A DNA stretch of 64,000 nucleotides from assembly GCA_011032825.1 (NCBI GenBank), contig JAADJZ010000006.1, positions 1,364,001 through 1,428,000 on the forward strand. The letters are read 5' to 3'. The translations under genes and the position numbers were made by a program. Positions 23,039 to 32,529 of the stretch are shown in pieces. How positions within the stretch are numbered: position 1 is the stretch's first letter; each line of letters begins with the position of its first letter. The notes under the pieces were generated by a model that saw nothing but the letters and a program-made list of their open reading frames with translations, was not told the origin of the DNA and made no database searches. The stretch comes from Massariosphaeria phaeospora (lineage: Eukaryota; Ascomycota; Dothideomycetes; Pleosporales).

Positions 23039-24172
23039 ATGGCTCTCTCAGATGCGACCCAAGGCGCCATAATACTTTCAGTTTTCCTCCTACCCATCCT
23101 CACCTATGTTTTCTATACGCGAGCCCCAGCCTCGAACCCTGCCGGACCACTTCCACCAGCAACCGAAATAACAAAATTATTCGTCTACCCTGTCAAGTCC
23201 TGTCATGGCATATCTTTACCCTCAGTACAGCTATTGCCAACTGGGCTCGACTTGGGTCAGTTCACTACTTCCAACATCGTCGAGATATCAAGCTAATGGC
23301 ACACAGATCGCCAATGGATGTGGGTGAGCTACCCCGACTATGAGTTCCTCACGATTCGCAACCTCGCCAAGATGACTCTGATTCGGCCCTCTTACAACCC
23401 CTCCTCCGACACTCTCGCCATCACGGCCCCGGCCCCTGACACTATAGATGGGAAGCTAGAATTCTCGATACCCGCTCACCCAACCAAAGAGTGGCTATCA
23501 AACAACACTGAAGTGGCTGCTGTGAACATCTGGAAACAGTCTACACCTGCCCATGTGTACTCGACGACCTTAACTGGACTCTTCAATGCCTTCTTTGGTA
23601 AAGAGGTTAGACTGGTGTACAAGCCACCAACATCAAGCGAGCCGCGACTTCTCCGTTCGAACGGCGCGAAGGAAATCTTGGGCCGAACAGCATCAGCAAG
23701 TTTCCCGGATCTGATGCCAATCTTGGTTGGAAACGAAAGCAGTATCAACGAACTCAACTCCCGTCTCCAAGCTGCGGAAAACCTTACCCTCGATGTCAGA
23801 CGCTTCCGACCCAACATTCTAGTTAAAGGCGACAAGCCTTGGGACGAAGATCGCTGGAAGACACTCAAAATAATTCCTACCACCGGGGCTACAGCTTGGA
23901 AGCTAGGGACGGATACGTTGAGTCTGGATGTCACGCAACGATGCGCGAGGTGTCGCGTGCCCAATGTGGACCCTGAGACAGCGGAAGAGCATAAGAGACA
24001 GCCGTGGGATACACTGATGAAGTATAGGAGAGTTGACGAAGGCATGAAGTTCAAGCCCTGTTTTGGTATGCTCTGTGTGCCCCGCAGTGGAGGAAAGGTA
24101 GATGTTGGGATGAGGTTGGAAGTCACGAAGGTCACCGACAAGCATAAGATCATCATCCCAGGTGGCTTTTAA
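23039..24172 (+). CDS. MOSC-domain protein, membrane-anchored (mARC-like)
   Basis: Two exons, 23039-23255 and 23307-24172, with a 51-base intron (GTCAGT donor, ACACAG acceptor), giving about 360 residues. One N-terminal hydrophobic segment (residues about 10-27, IILSVFLLPILTYVFY) probably anchors the protein in a membrane. The MOSC N-terminal beta-barrel follows, beginning at about residue 44 with the typical LFVYPVKSC start and DRQWMWVS just after the intron. The MOSC domain fills the C-terminal half, with the expected cysteine in TQRCARCRVPNVDPET near residue 295. MOSC proteins of the mARC type carry molybdenum cofactor and reduce N-hydroxylated compounds with cytochrome b5 and its reductase. 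Exact substrate unknown. A molybdate transporter gene lies 6 kb away, which may be coincidence. Confidence 0.87.
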
Positions 24173-24762
24173 AGGCTGAAAAATAATGCTAGTTGACATT
24201 CCAGACCTTTAGTCCCGAATTATGATCAAGTAAAGACCCTGTATACAGTCATAGCCTACCAGATCAAGAACGGTTGCTTAGTCATTCTTAGCAGTGAACA
24301 TAGTGCACGTACATCTGAGCAACCACTAATCTCGTGTAACATAAATCCTTACGGAGACCGACATCTATGTATCATACCTCAACAACCTTCTTCTCTGTAC
24401 GTTCGGCCTGGACGTCGATGCCCGACCTCCGGCAATCCGAGGCATTTCTTCACAAAGAGGGCGTCTTTGCAGCGGTTGAATTGACGGTTAAAAGCGTGCT
24501 GTTTACCTCGAACTCTGGGTCCTCTTTTCTACTCATGACCTGCTGTTGCTCATGGCTTGCTCGACATTGCTTGATGGTCGCTTGGCCTCCCATGGCCCTA
24601 GGCTAGACGTTCCGCAAAGGCTAATATGGCTAAAATGAGGGGCTTGGAGGGGTTTATGACGGCGCAGCTCCATAAAGGCTTCGCGATGCCTTAACCCAGT
24701 ACACTGACAGATATCCTCTCGATACAGCATACAGACACCCGAATAACTTCGAACCTGCAATC
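24173..24762. other. Intergenic region upstream of the GH43 gene
   Basis: Nothing recognised apart from promoter space. It ends in an A/C-rich leader before the ATG at 24763. Confidence 0.5.
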
Positions 24763-25743
24763 ATGACCGACAAAGAACCCATCGTCAAGCACGTCTACAC
24801 CGCCGATCCCTCCGCTCACGTCTTCAACGGCAAGCTCTACGTTTACCCCTCCCATGACCGCGAGACCGATATCCAGTTCAACGACAATGGAGACCAGTAC
24901 GATATGGCCGACTACCATGTTTTCAGCATGGAAGAGGTAGGCGGACCAGTCACCGACCATGGCGTTGTCCTGAAGCAAGAGGAAGTTCCCTGGGTTTCGA
25001 AACAACTGTGGGCACCAGATGCGGCTTCCAAGAATGGCAAATACTACCTATACTTCCCCGCAAGAGACAAGGAGGGCATATTCAGGGTCGGCGTAGCTGT
25101 CGGAGAGAAACCAGAGGGGCCTTTTAAGCCAGAGGCGGAGCCGATCAAGGGAAGCTTCAGCATCGACCCTGCGAGTTACGTGGACGAGGACGGCCAAGCA
25201 TATCTCTACTTCGGCGGTATCTGGGGCGGCCAACTGCAGTGCTGGACGAGCGGAGAGTTCAACCAAGATGCCTACAAGCAGATGGAGGCACAAGAAGGAC
25301 CCGCGCTCTCCGCCAAGGTCGCGAAGCTGACCGACGACATGACGGCCTTCTCCTCCGAAGTCCAGGACGTCATCATCGTGGACGAAGCCGGAAAACAGCT
25401 CGACTCGTCTGACCACGACCGAAGATTCTTCGAGGCGGCCTGGGTGCACAAATACAACGGGAAGTACTACTTCTCGTACTCCACAGGTGACACGCACTAC
25501 CTCTGCTACGCGATCGGCGACAGCCCGCTCGGCCCCTTCACCTACGGCGGCAGGATACTGGAGCCGGTCATCGGCTGGACGACACACCACTCGATTGCCG
25601 AGTTCAAGGGCAAGTGGTACCTATTCTACCATGATGCGTCGCTGTCGAAGGGTGTTAACCACTTGCGATGCGTGAAGATCAGGGAAATTGTGTATGATGC
25701 CGAGGGCAAGATCAAGCTGGCGGATCCCCAGCCTAAGGTCTAG
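24763..25743 (+). CDS. Glycoside hydrolase family 43 protein, cytosolic
   Basis: Intronless frame of 326 residues, entirely one five-bladed beta-propeller domain of the GH43 type. The three catalytic acids are visible in family context: Asp15 in ADPSAHVFNGKLYVYPSHD (general base), Asp near 135 in SIDPASYVDEDGQAYLYF (pKa modulator and orienting residue), and Glu near 224 in FFEAAWVHKYNGKYYFSYS (general acid). GH43 enzymes act on arabinose- or xylose-containing glycans, as beta-xylosidases, arabinofuranosidases and arabinanases. There is no signal peptide; the protein starts MTDKEPIVKHVY, so it probably works inside the cell on imported oligosaccharides. It has no introns and strong C-ending codon use between about 25160 and 25560, compatible with an old bacterial origin but not proof of it. 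Specificity within GH43 cannot be fixed by eye. Confidence 0.9.
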   Translation: MTDKEPIVKHVYTADPSAHVFNGKLYVYPSHDRETDIQFNDNGDQYDMADYHVFSMEEVGGPVTDHGVVLKQEEVPWVSKQLWAPDAASKNGKYYLYFPARDKEGIFRVGVAVGEKPEGPFKPEAEPIKGSFSIDPASYVDEDGQAYLYFGGIWGGQLQCWTSGEFNQDAYKQMEAQEGPALSAKVAKLTDDMTAFSSEVQDVIIVDEAGKQLDSSDHDRRFFEAAWVHKYNGKYYFSYSTGDTHYLCYAIGDSPLGPFTYGGRILEPVIGWTTHHSIAEFKGKWYLFYHDASLSKGVNHLRCVKIREIVYDAEGKIKLADPQPKV

Positions 25744-26243
25744 ACGACTTTGACGAGCTCGGCTTGGATATTGTATATAGCAATCGACACGGTTCATCTG
25801 CTGGCGAAACCTTGTGCATGTTGTTTGTACAATGTGTTTGTGCGGCCCCCCTGTCTCATCGCCATCTCACCACCACTATTCAATGTCATAGTATACAGCA
25901 AAACAGCCCGTTCCTCTCGGTTCTCATCTTTCTTTACACTCTACTTGCGTCCGAAACTCGTACCAGTTTATGCTTAACGCCAGCTGCAACAAGGAACAAA
26001 GCAGAACTCACATCACATTGCGCCACATCAACCACTGTCTTAAACTCCCCTTCCCTGGTCCCTCGTTCTCCCCAATTCCACTTCCAACCTCTCTGTATCC
26101 GCTCCTTGTCCTTCCCACCTCCATTTTCTGCTAGAGGAACACTGACGCAGGGCTCTGGACCCAAACCCATGTACAGTGACCATCTCCCTTATCCCGATCT
26201 ACAACTCAATCTTCAGACCCAGCACATTCTCCAACCGCCCACT
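25744..26243. other. Intergenic region
   Basis: 3' flank shared by the GH43 gene and the minus-strand Cys-motif gene. Open frames on the plus strand run through it into the antisense of the next gene and look like shadows. Nothing recognised. Confidence 0.45.
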
Positions 26244-26816
26244 CTACTCTCCACCCGTACTCTCCTGTTGTCCACGGCGCTCATCCTCACGCCTCCTGTC
26301 CTCCGCCTCCAACCCCAATATCACTTCATCCGCCACCCCCAGCATCCGCAGCCGAATCAGCGTCATCGTACACTCCACGCATGTTATCCTCCAGCACTGA
26401 CACGGCCGTTTTTCGACGAGCCGCAGGACGACCTCGTGTCGCCTGGTGCTGAGCACCGTTTGCGCGGTTGCGCGGCTCATTGGGTTGCGCGCTTGGGCGA
26501 TGTTTTGCAGGGTTCCGGAATTGGGGTATAGGCACGCGGGGATGGGGCGTGTGGAGGTGGGTTTTGCTGAGAGGGGGGTGTTGGGGAGGAACCCTCTTTG
26601 GTGGGCGGTGGATGGGCGGGGTGGTGGAGGTGGGGAGCAGGACGTGGGACGGCGGATGCGTGGGATGGTAGCGTTTTTGGTGACGCGTTTTCGATGGGAG
26701 AGGACGAGTGGGACGGTTCTAAAAGTTGAAGTTGAAGTTGAGGTGGTGGTGGTGGTGGTGGTGGAGGTGCGATCACCATCCAGATTTACTTGCGACTTGC
26801 CGCCGGTTGCGCTCAT
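26244..26816 (-). CDS. Hypothetical protein with CxCx4Cx2C motif
   Basis: Open frame of 190 residues from the ATG at 26816. An upstream ATG at 26978 would add 54 residues of unconvincing sequence. The first half is Thr/Ser- and Pro-rich and includes a run encoded by a GGT/GTT trinucleotide repeat. The second half looks like a folded module: TLQNIAQARNP, then STRRHEVVLRLVEKRPCQCW, then a second cysteine pair (CVEC), a hydrophobic helix with LIRLRMLGVADEVILGLE, and a charged tail. The four cysteines could bind a metal. I do not recognise the family. An intron is possible because the frame has a GTAAAT at residue 10, but no good acceptor fits. Moderate confidence that it is a gene; no function proposed. 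Confidence 0.45.
   Translation of the reverse strand: MSATGGKSQVNLDGDRTSTTTTTTTSTSTSTFRTVPLVLSHRKRVTKNATIPRIRRPTSCSPPPPPRPSTAHQRGFLPNTPLSAKPTSTRPIPACLYPNSGTLQNIAQARNPMSRATAQTVLSTRRHEVVLRLVEKRPCQCWRITCVECTMTLIRLRMLGVADEVILGLEAEDRRREDERRGQQESTGGE
26738..26766. repeat. GGT trinucleotide run
   Basis: About nine head-to-tail GGT-type units, preceded by three AAGTTG-type hexamers. It encodes Thr/Ser runs on the minus strand in the hypothetical gene. Confidence 0.7.
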
Positions 26817-27925
26817 CGTGTAGCCACAGTGTCGTTTTGTCGCTGTGCAATGTTCGATCGATCGGTGGTATGAATGTTGGAGCCCAGTTTTGAAGAGAAG
26901 GGGTTGTCGTGAATTTTGGAGTACGTTGGTGGTGATAGAAAAAGGACACGGACATGGCTCGCGAATTAACACAGACATTGAAAGAGATAGAACGTTCGAG
27001 AAATTGTATTGTGGCCCTAGTTCCAGGGCTCGTCTGCGGTTCGTTTACGATTTGACAGATGTATGATTTAGCTCAGCAATGGGTTGAAACCCAACCAAAA
27101 GTTTGATGATTACATTACGTTCAAATAGCAAAGCCACCTTTCCTGTTACATTCAAGTAAGAGGAATTGATCCATACGCTGTAGAGGGACCTCTTGCGGAA
27201 ACGGGATCTCTGTAACTAAGGCTGAACGCATTATACTACCTAACTCTGTAACTAAAGCCCTATCTACTACGTAGATTTCATATTATATCTCGCAGAGTTA
27301 AGTAAACGCCGTGTATAAGATTGTAGCTTTCTATAGTTATATTGCTGCGTTAGATAATCCTTTTAGAGGTGCGCGGATTCACCTTTTTAGTTCCAGATAT
27401 TCCGTTTCCGTAAGAGAGGGACGTATGCAATTGCCCACAAACGTCGCAGTGAAGCTTGGGTGGTGTTTCCATCGAATTCCCCACTGTGCGTATACACTGA
27501 TATTGCGGAGCTTATTTTATAAAAACGCTAGAGAAACGAGTCTAGTCATGTCCTAGACGTATATATTTCCAGCATCCTTACTTAGGGTCAGCATAGGTTA
27601 GTTACATGTGAGTCGTGAGTGGATGATACTTAGTGTATACTGCTTGTGATGAGTGAAAGTGCTGTTGCTCCGCTTGAAAATGTGCATTGGGTATTGGTAA
27701 GATAGGTGTTGTTTCACTGCGTTGACGCTGACCGGGCATGGAGGAGTTTCAGATATTAGTATATATTCTGACCGAGATATTTCCCAACTGCCGATTTCTC
27801 CACCGCTACCACCACAAGAACAGCCTGGTCCCAGCTGCGCGCGAGTCCAAAGCGCACCACATCGTCTCAAACTCTTTTGAACTGAATTCTCTTTCAACGG
27901 GACTTGACAAGCTCAAACGTTCACA
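26817..27925. other. Intergenic region with an AT-rich island
   Basis: From about 27080 to 27600 the DNA is clearly richer in A and T and in TpA steps than its surroundings, and short blocks such as AAAGCCCTATCTACTACG recall the dispersed repeat. It looks like decayed repeat DNA. The last 300 bases are the upstream region of the RING gene. Confidence 0.5.
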
Positions 27926-28837
27926 ATGTCACATTACGCGCGCACGCTATGGGGCGAACGAATGCGCCAGGCACAGCGCGAAGAACAGCGGCGCGAGGCA
28001 CAGCGGCGCGAGGCACAGCGGCACGCACCCTCAGAAGAAGAAGACTCGGATTTTGAAGACGGGATGCAACCGGCCGACGCTCGTCCGCTGCTCATGTGGC
28101 CCATGCATCATCTCGAGCCTGTGGATACCACGGTGCCTGATACTTTACTGACTCCTGAGTGCCCAATCTGCTGCGATAAGTTCAATACAGAGGACGTCAC
28201 ACGTAGACCCGTCCGTATCAAGGACATCGAGGGCTGCCCCGGTCACATCTTCTGCCACAAGTGTATTCTCAAATGGATGACGTCGGGCAGTGAGAGTGCG
28301 GGTACCTGTCCGTTGTGTCGGTCCAAACTGATGCGGATAACTTCATGGGGGAAGCTGCATCCTGTCCGCGAAGACTCTGATTCTACCCCTGAGACTGAGC
28401 CGGATGAAGATGAAGATGAAGAGGCAGACTCTGATGCTGAATCTGAGTGGGAGGAAGATTGGGACTCTGACTCGCAACAAGAACAACGCAAATCGGGGAG
28501 TCGGAAGAAGATTCACGTTAGAGCGTCCGACGCTGAAGCTGACCCTGAGTCGGAGGAAGATGCAGGCGCTGACACTGACGCTGAGGAGGAAGATTCAGAC
28601 GCTGAGTCTGACCCTCAATCGGAGGAAGATTCAAACGCTGACGCTGACCCTCGACAATCGGAGGAAGCTTCAGACGCTGGCTCTGATCCTACGTCGGAGG
28701 TAGCTTCAGACTCTGGATCTCTGTGGCTACCAGGTTCGGACTCTAACTCTGACTCTGACTCCGATCCGGAACCGGGCCCGGAAGCAGGGAGTCGGATGAA
28801 GATTACTCGGAGGAAGACTCGATCATTCAACGCCTAA
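27926..28837 (+). CDS. RING-finger protein with acidic repeat tail
   Basis: Intronless frame of 303 residues. The N-terminus is Arg/Gln/Glu-rich with a repeated QRREA unit caused by a 15-base duplication. A C3HC4-type RING follows at about residues 78-137: CPICCDKF, a linker, CPGHIFCHKCILKW, then CPLCRSKL. All eight zinc ligands can be placed, so an E3 ubiquitin-ligase role is likely. The C-terminal half (about 150-290) is almost entirely Asp, Glu, Ser and Ala, in repeats of the type SDAESDPQSEED that vary in number and spacing. The last 15 residues are basic (KITRRKTRSF). Substrate and location are unknown. The acidic tail could bind histones or other basic partners. The repeats probably expand and contract, so length may differ between strains. 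Confidence 0.8.
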   Translation: MSHYARTLWGERMRQAQREEQRREAQRREAQRHAPSEEEDSDFEDGMQPADARPLLMWPMHHLEPVDTTVPDTLLTPECPICCDKFNTEDVTRRPVRIKDIEGCPGHIFCHKCILKWMTSGSESAGTCPLCRSKLMRITSWGKLHPVREDSDSTPETEPDEDEDEEADSDAESEWEEDWDSDSQQEQRKSGSRKKIHVRASDAEADPESEEDAGADTDAEEEDSDAESDPQSEEDSNADADPRQSEEASDAGSDPTSEVASDSGSLWLPGSDSNSDSDSDPEPGPEAGSRMKITRRKTRSFNA

Positions 28838-29186
28838 GGGGGGCCGATGAGTGTCATAAGCGACTTTGGCCCTCTGCCGCGTTCTCCAGGGTCAAGGTGA
28901 TGCGAGTCTAGTGTGGTCCAAACCCTCGAAAAGTTCAACAACTAGGGTGTTTTTTCAGACCGACGGACACTAGAAGAAGTCTCTGTGTTATCAAACAGAT
29001 CGAGCCCGTACAACTTACAATAAAGACAGCGATGGCTTGAGCAGGTGCCGGGTGCAGTCCAGCGCCGAACTCAATAGCCAGTAAAGCGCTGTAGCCTAAT
29101 CAGTAGAATACAATTGTCAAACAAGAAGAAGAATTGCAAACCTGTGTGTTGTTCCGTGCTGCAAATCCGTCGCCTCGATGATGGTG

Positions 29187-29189
29187 GTG

Positions 29190-29236
<47 letters not shown>

Positions 29237-29240
29237 GAGG
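29187..29240. repeat. Compound GT-GA microsatellite
   Basis: A run of about eight GT units passes directly into about eleven GA units, with one interruption near the end. Simple-sequence DNA, probably length-variable. Confidence 0.9.
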
Positions 29241-29502
29241 TTGGAGGGCATCAGCGGCCCACGCACCGCGTATCCGAAGATCTTGATACCTACAATGTGC
29301 ACATATGCCGTCCTAAAACATCTCAAAATCAAATGATTATGATAACAAAGCCTTGTGCAACACAATACACTGTGATTTTCTAGCCATTTACATGTTTTGT
29401 CGCCGCTGCGTTGTGAGTTCGGTGTTTTTTCGCAGTCCAGTCGCAGTTTTGAACGCAAAATTTTGCCAGACCATCAGCAACGTTGATATGAAGCTGAACT
29501 CG

Positions 29503-30150
29503 ATGCAAAATTTAGCACTTGAAGCAGCTCTACATTTCAGTCTACTCAGATATAGTTTCAAGGCGTTGGTGTTGTAGTGCGTAGAGTGCCGCGGTTTGGT
29601 GGCACTTCTGCGGTACTTCCGCCGCAGCCCAGCAGCGTTCTGGCGGCGTTCCAGCGCAGTGTGGAAAAAAGCAAAGAAAACACTGCGAGATTTAGCGCAC
29701 GACTTGTCTCTATATTTCTGTCTACTCAGATCTAATATTTAGGGCGTTGGTGATGTGGGCGGCGGCACTTTGCCAAGACCACCGCAGACCTGCGGCACTT
29801 CTGCTTAGTTCAGCGGTGGTATAGAAAAAGGCAAAAAGAAACTTGCGCAACTTGACGCACGAGTTTTCTCTATATTCCTATCTATTCAGATATAATCTTA
29901 AGGCGTTGGTGTTGTGCTGTCGTAGGTGCGCAATGTGTACCGCAGAAGTGCCGCAGTTCTACGGCGGGTTGACACAGCACAGCAGCAATACAGAAAAAGG
30001 CGAGAAAAAAGTTGCAAGATTTAGCGTAAAAGATGTCCTTACATTTCTGTCTACTCAAAAGGCATATTAAAGCGTTCGCGGCGTTCCAACGCACTCTGGT
30101 GGCGTTCTGGTGGCACTTTGGCGGCATTTTTGCGGTGCCGCGGCACGTCG
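29503..30150. repeat. Degenerate tandem array, unit about 160-180 bases, four copies
   Basis: Four units start at about 29503, 29684, 29844 and 30013. Each begins with a block like TGCAAGATTTAGCGCAC, continues with a TATTTCTGTCTACTCAGATAT-type stretch, then AAGGCGTTGGTG. A GC-rich middle with repeated GCGGCACTTCTGC-type motifs follows, then an A-rich tail such as CAGAAAAAGGCGAAAAA. The units differ by many substitutions and small indels, so the array is old. It ends about 140 bases before the molybdate transporter ATG. Confidence 0.8.
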
Positions 30151-30288
30151 CCCCCCACCTCTACACCGACTTACCTGTACATAGCAAACATTCCTAGTTC
30201 CCACGTCTTTCCTACGTTTTAGTGTTCTCTTCTTGTTCTTCTTGTCTCAATTTACGCGCTGTTCCTATCTATATATCTATCGCAAAGC

Positions 30289-31671
30289 ATGACCTCCTTC
30301 GCGGCGAGTTCGTTGCCCCGCCTGAGCCGGATACACCGGCATAATGTCGAAACCTTCAAGAATTCAGCTTTGGCTGAGATATCTGGCTCTCTGGGGGACC
30401 TGGGGACCTTGCTGCCTCTTATGACGGCGCTGGTGGTCACAGGCTCCATCTCTCTGCCTTCGACCCTACTTTTCACAGGAGCCGCCAACATCCTGACCGG
30501 TATCGCGTTCGGCATCCCACTACCAGTTCAGCCCATGAAAGCCATCGCTGCAGTTGCAATTGCCAGGAAGTTTACCTTAGAAGAGAACGCAGCTGCAGGC
30601 TTGGTAGTCGCGAGTCTGGTCGGCATTCTCAGCATCACAGGCTTAATCAACTGGGCCAACCGAGTCACCCCAGTACCTGTCGTCAAAGGTATCCAGGTCG
30701 GTGCTGGTCTGTCTCTATGCTTAAGCGCAGGCTCCCAGATGCTAGCACCCTTGACATGGATTGGGCCTTGGTGGGGGGACAATCTTCTATGGGCCATTGC
30801 AGCTGTTCTTTTGCTCCTCCTCACATTGCCATATCCGAGGCTACCATACGCCATCATTGTGTTTGCTTTTGGCATCGTTCTGTCCATTCTCTCTCCGAAT
30901 GCAAACACTTCGATCCCTTCTTCCCGTCCAACAATTCCTATTGTTCATCCTTCACTGCACGATCTATGGACAGCGGCAACGACGGCGTCCCTTGGCCAGC
31001 TCCCTTTGACCGTGCTGAACTCGATAGTTGCAGCGTCGGCACTTGCTTCTGATCTACTGCCCTCTCCTCCATACCCGGCTGCTCCAACTGTGACTGAACT
31101 CGGTGTTTCAGTGGCGACAATCAATCTAATAGGATGTTGGTTTGGCGCCATGCCTGTGTGTCACGGATCCGGCGGCCTTGCAGGCCAATATCGGTTTGGG
31201 GCTCGCAGTGGTGCTAGCATTATCCTCCTTGGCTCAGCAAAGTTCATCTTCGGTATCGTAGCATTCTGGAAGCTTGATCTACTTGTCAACGTTCTATCTG
31301 GGTTCCCTAAGTCGCTCCTTGGTATACTGGTACTCGCTGCCGGCATCGAGCTCGCCAAAGTCGGCGAGAGCATCAACACGGACGCACGAGATCTCCGTGT
31401 GCTGGACCAAGACTTATCTTGGGACGGTAAGAGACTCAAAGAACTGGATGAACGCGAAAGAAAAGAGAGATACATGGTTATGCTCATCACTGTTGCCGCT
31501 TTGCTTGCTTTTCGGAACGATGCTGTAGGTTTTATTGCGGGCCTCTTGTGGCACGCAGGTCTCAAAGCCGTAAGACTACATGAGGAGTGGCGAGAGGGAC
31601 AGGGCGGAATCCGGAACGTACACGAGAGTGCAGCTCTTCTTGGTCGCGAAGGATCGGACAGAGTGGGGTAA
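30289..31671 (+). CDS. MOT1: Molybdate transporter, MOT1 type (SulP-related)
   Basis: Intronless frame of 460 residues with about ten hydrophobic spans between residues 25 and 420. Two family signatures are present: PVQPMKAIAAVAIA near residue 79, and the PVCHGSGGLAGQYRFGARSG loop near 288, both typical of MOT1 molybdate transporters. No C-terminal STAS domain is present, as expected for MOT1 rather than for sulfate permeases. The protein imports molybdate at high affinity, at the plasma membrane or an internal membrane, supplying molybdenum cofactor synthesis. It lies directly downstream of the tandem array, which therefore occupies its promoter region. The symbol refers to the molybdate transporter, not the TATA-binding-protein ATPase that shares the name. 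Confidence 0.9.
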   Translation: MTSFAASSLPRLSRIHRHNVETFKNSALAEISGSLGDLGTLLPLMTALVVTGSISLPSTLLFTGAANILTGIAFGIPLPVQPMKAIAAVAIARKFTLEENAAAGLVVASLVGILSITGLINWANRVTPVPVVKGIQVGAGLSLCLSAGSQMLAPLTWIGPWWGDNLLWAIAAVLLLLLTLPYPRLPYAIIVFAFGIVLSILSPNANTSIPSSRPTIPIVHPSLHDLWTAATTASLGQLPLTVLNSIVAASALASDLLPSPPYPAAPTVTELGVSVATINLIGCWFGAMPVCHGSGGLAGQYRFGARSGASIILLGSAKFIFGIVAFWKLDLLVNVLSGFPKSLLGILVLAAGIELAKVGESINTDARDLRVLDQDLSWDGKRLKELDERERKERYMVMLITVAALLAFRNDAVGFIAGLLWHAGLKAVRLHEEWREGQGGIRNVHESAALLGREGSDRVG

Positions 31672-32529
31672 TGGTTGAGGACCAAAGTCTACACGAATGT
31701 TAGATTAATATATCTGCGGTAGAGTGCACAGAGTATAGATAGTTTCATTGGATAGACCTCCTTCGATGTCGCGATCAATGGGGCATATTGGACGACCCTA
31801 GGCTAGTCTTGCATCGGCCTAGTGTACCCGCTGTGCTCGTTCCTTCACTAACCCCAGTCTCCATCTATTCCCCACGATCTTCTCCTCTCTCAACAACACA
31901 GGAAGTCTATTCTTACAACAAGGAAAACGGTATCGATGACGACTCGACCTCCGTACCGGCACATGAGGAGCCTCGGTTCAAGTTGCCAGATGCCTAAACG
32001 GCTAATCTCCTCCCACCCCCTCTGAGATGGCGAACGTCCGGCCACAGGGGCTAAGTGACTGGACACCCCGAATTATGAGCAGTCTCAATCGCTATGCGTA
32101 GGTTGATGGTAGCGGCGGTATACAACGCTATTGACAGAGGAACTCCCGAACGACCTGAACTAGCATTCCTGCGTAGAGACAAAAGAGATATTGCCGTGGA
32201 AGCACAGTTCTACTGACTGCAAACAAAGTCAACATCATAAGTTCTAGAATTCCCCCGCATGCTGTTACCCCTGCCTAGAGACTTGGCTACCATGCGAGCG
32301 GTAGGTTCCCGGGGAATAACCCGCTCTAGAATGCTTAGTCTGGGTATGTCAATATGGGGTACTCTAACTTAGGCTAGTGGGCAAAGCTATATCGGTCTAT
32401 TAAATCGCATTTCCGGGTTCCCGGAGGAGTTCCATGAAAGTATAAGTACACCATGTCGGTGCAATCTGGGTCTGCATCCGCTGCGAGGCCGATCGATTCG
32501 CAGCCAAGGACCACTGCCCGTTTCTCAAG
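31672..32529. other. Intergenic region with an orphan open frame
   Basis: An open stretch from about 31746 to 31997 on the plus strand lacks an ATG, but its end (SYNKENGIDDDSTS to KLPDA) reads like a protein C-terminus. A possible acceptor (CAACACAG) sits before it at 31902. It may be a relic of a lost gene. Nothing else recognised. Confidence 0.4.

Larger units (their letters stand above)
28838..30288. other. Repeat-rich intergenic region before the molybdate transporter
   Basis: Contains a GT/GA microsatellite and a four-unit tandem array, listed separately. The remaining 29250-29500 stretch is AT-rich. The last 130 bases, rich in C and T, lead to the ATG at 30289. Confidence 0.6.

Noticed and set aside
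25764..26531. 255-codon plus-strand open frame
   Set aside because: Its second half is antisense to the better-looking minus-strand Cys-motif frame, and it is low-complexity.
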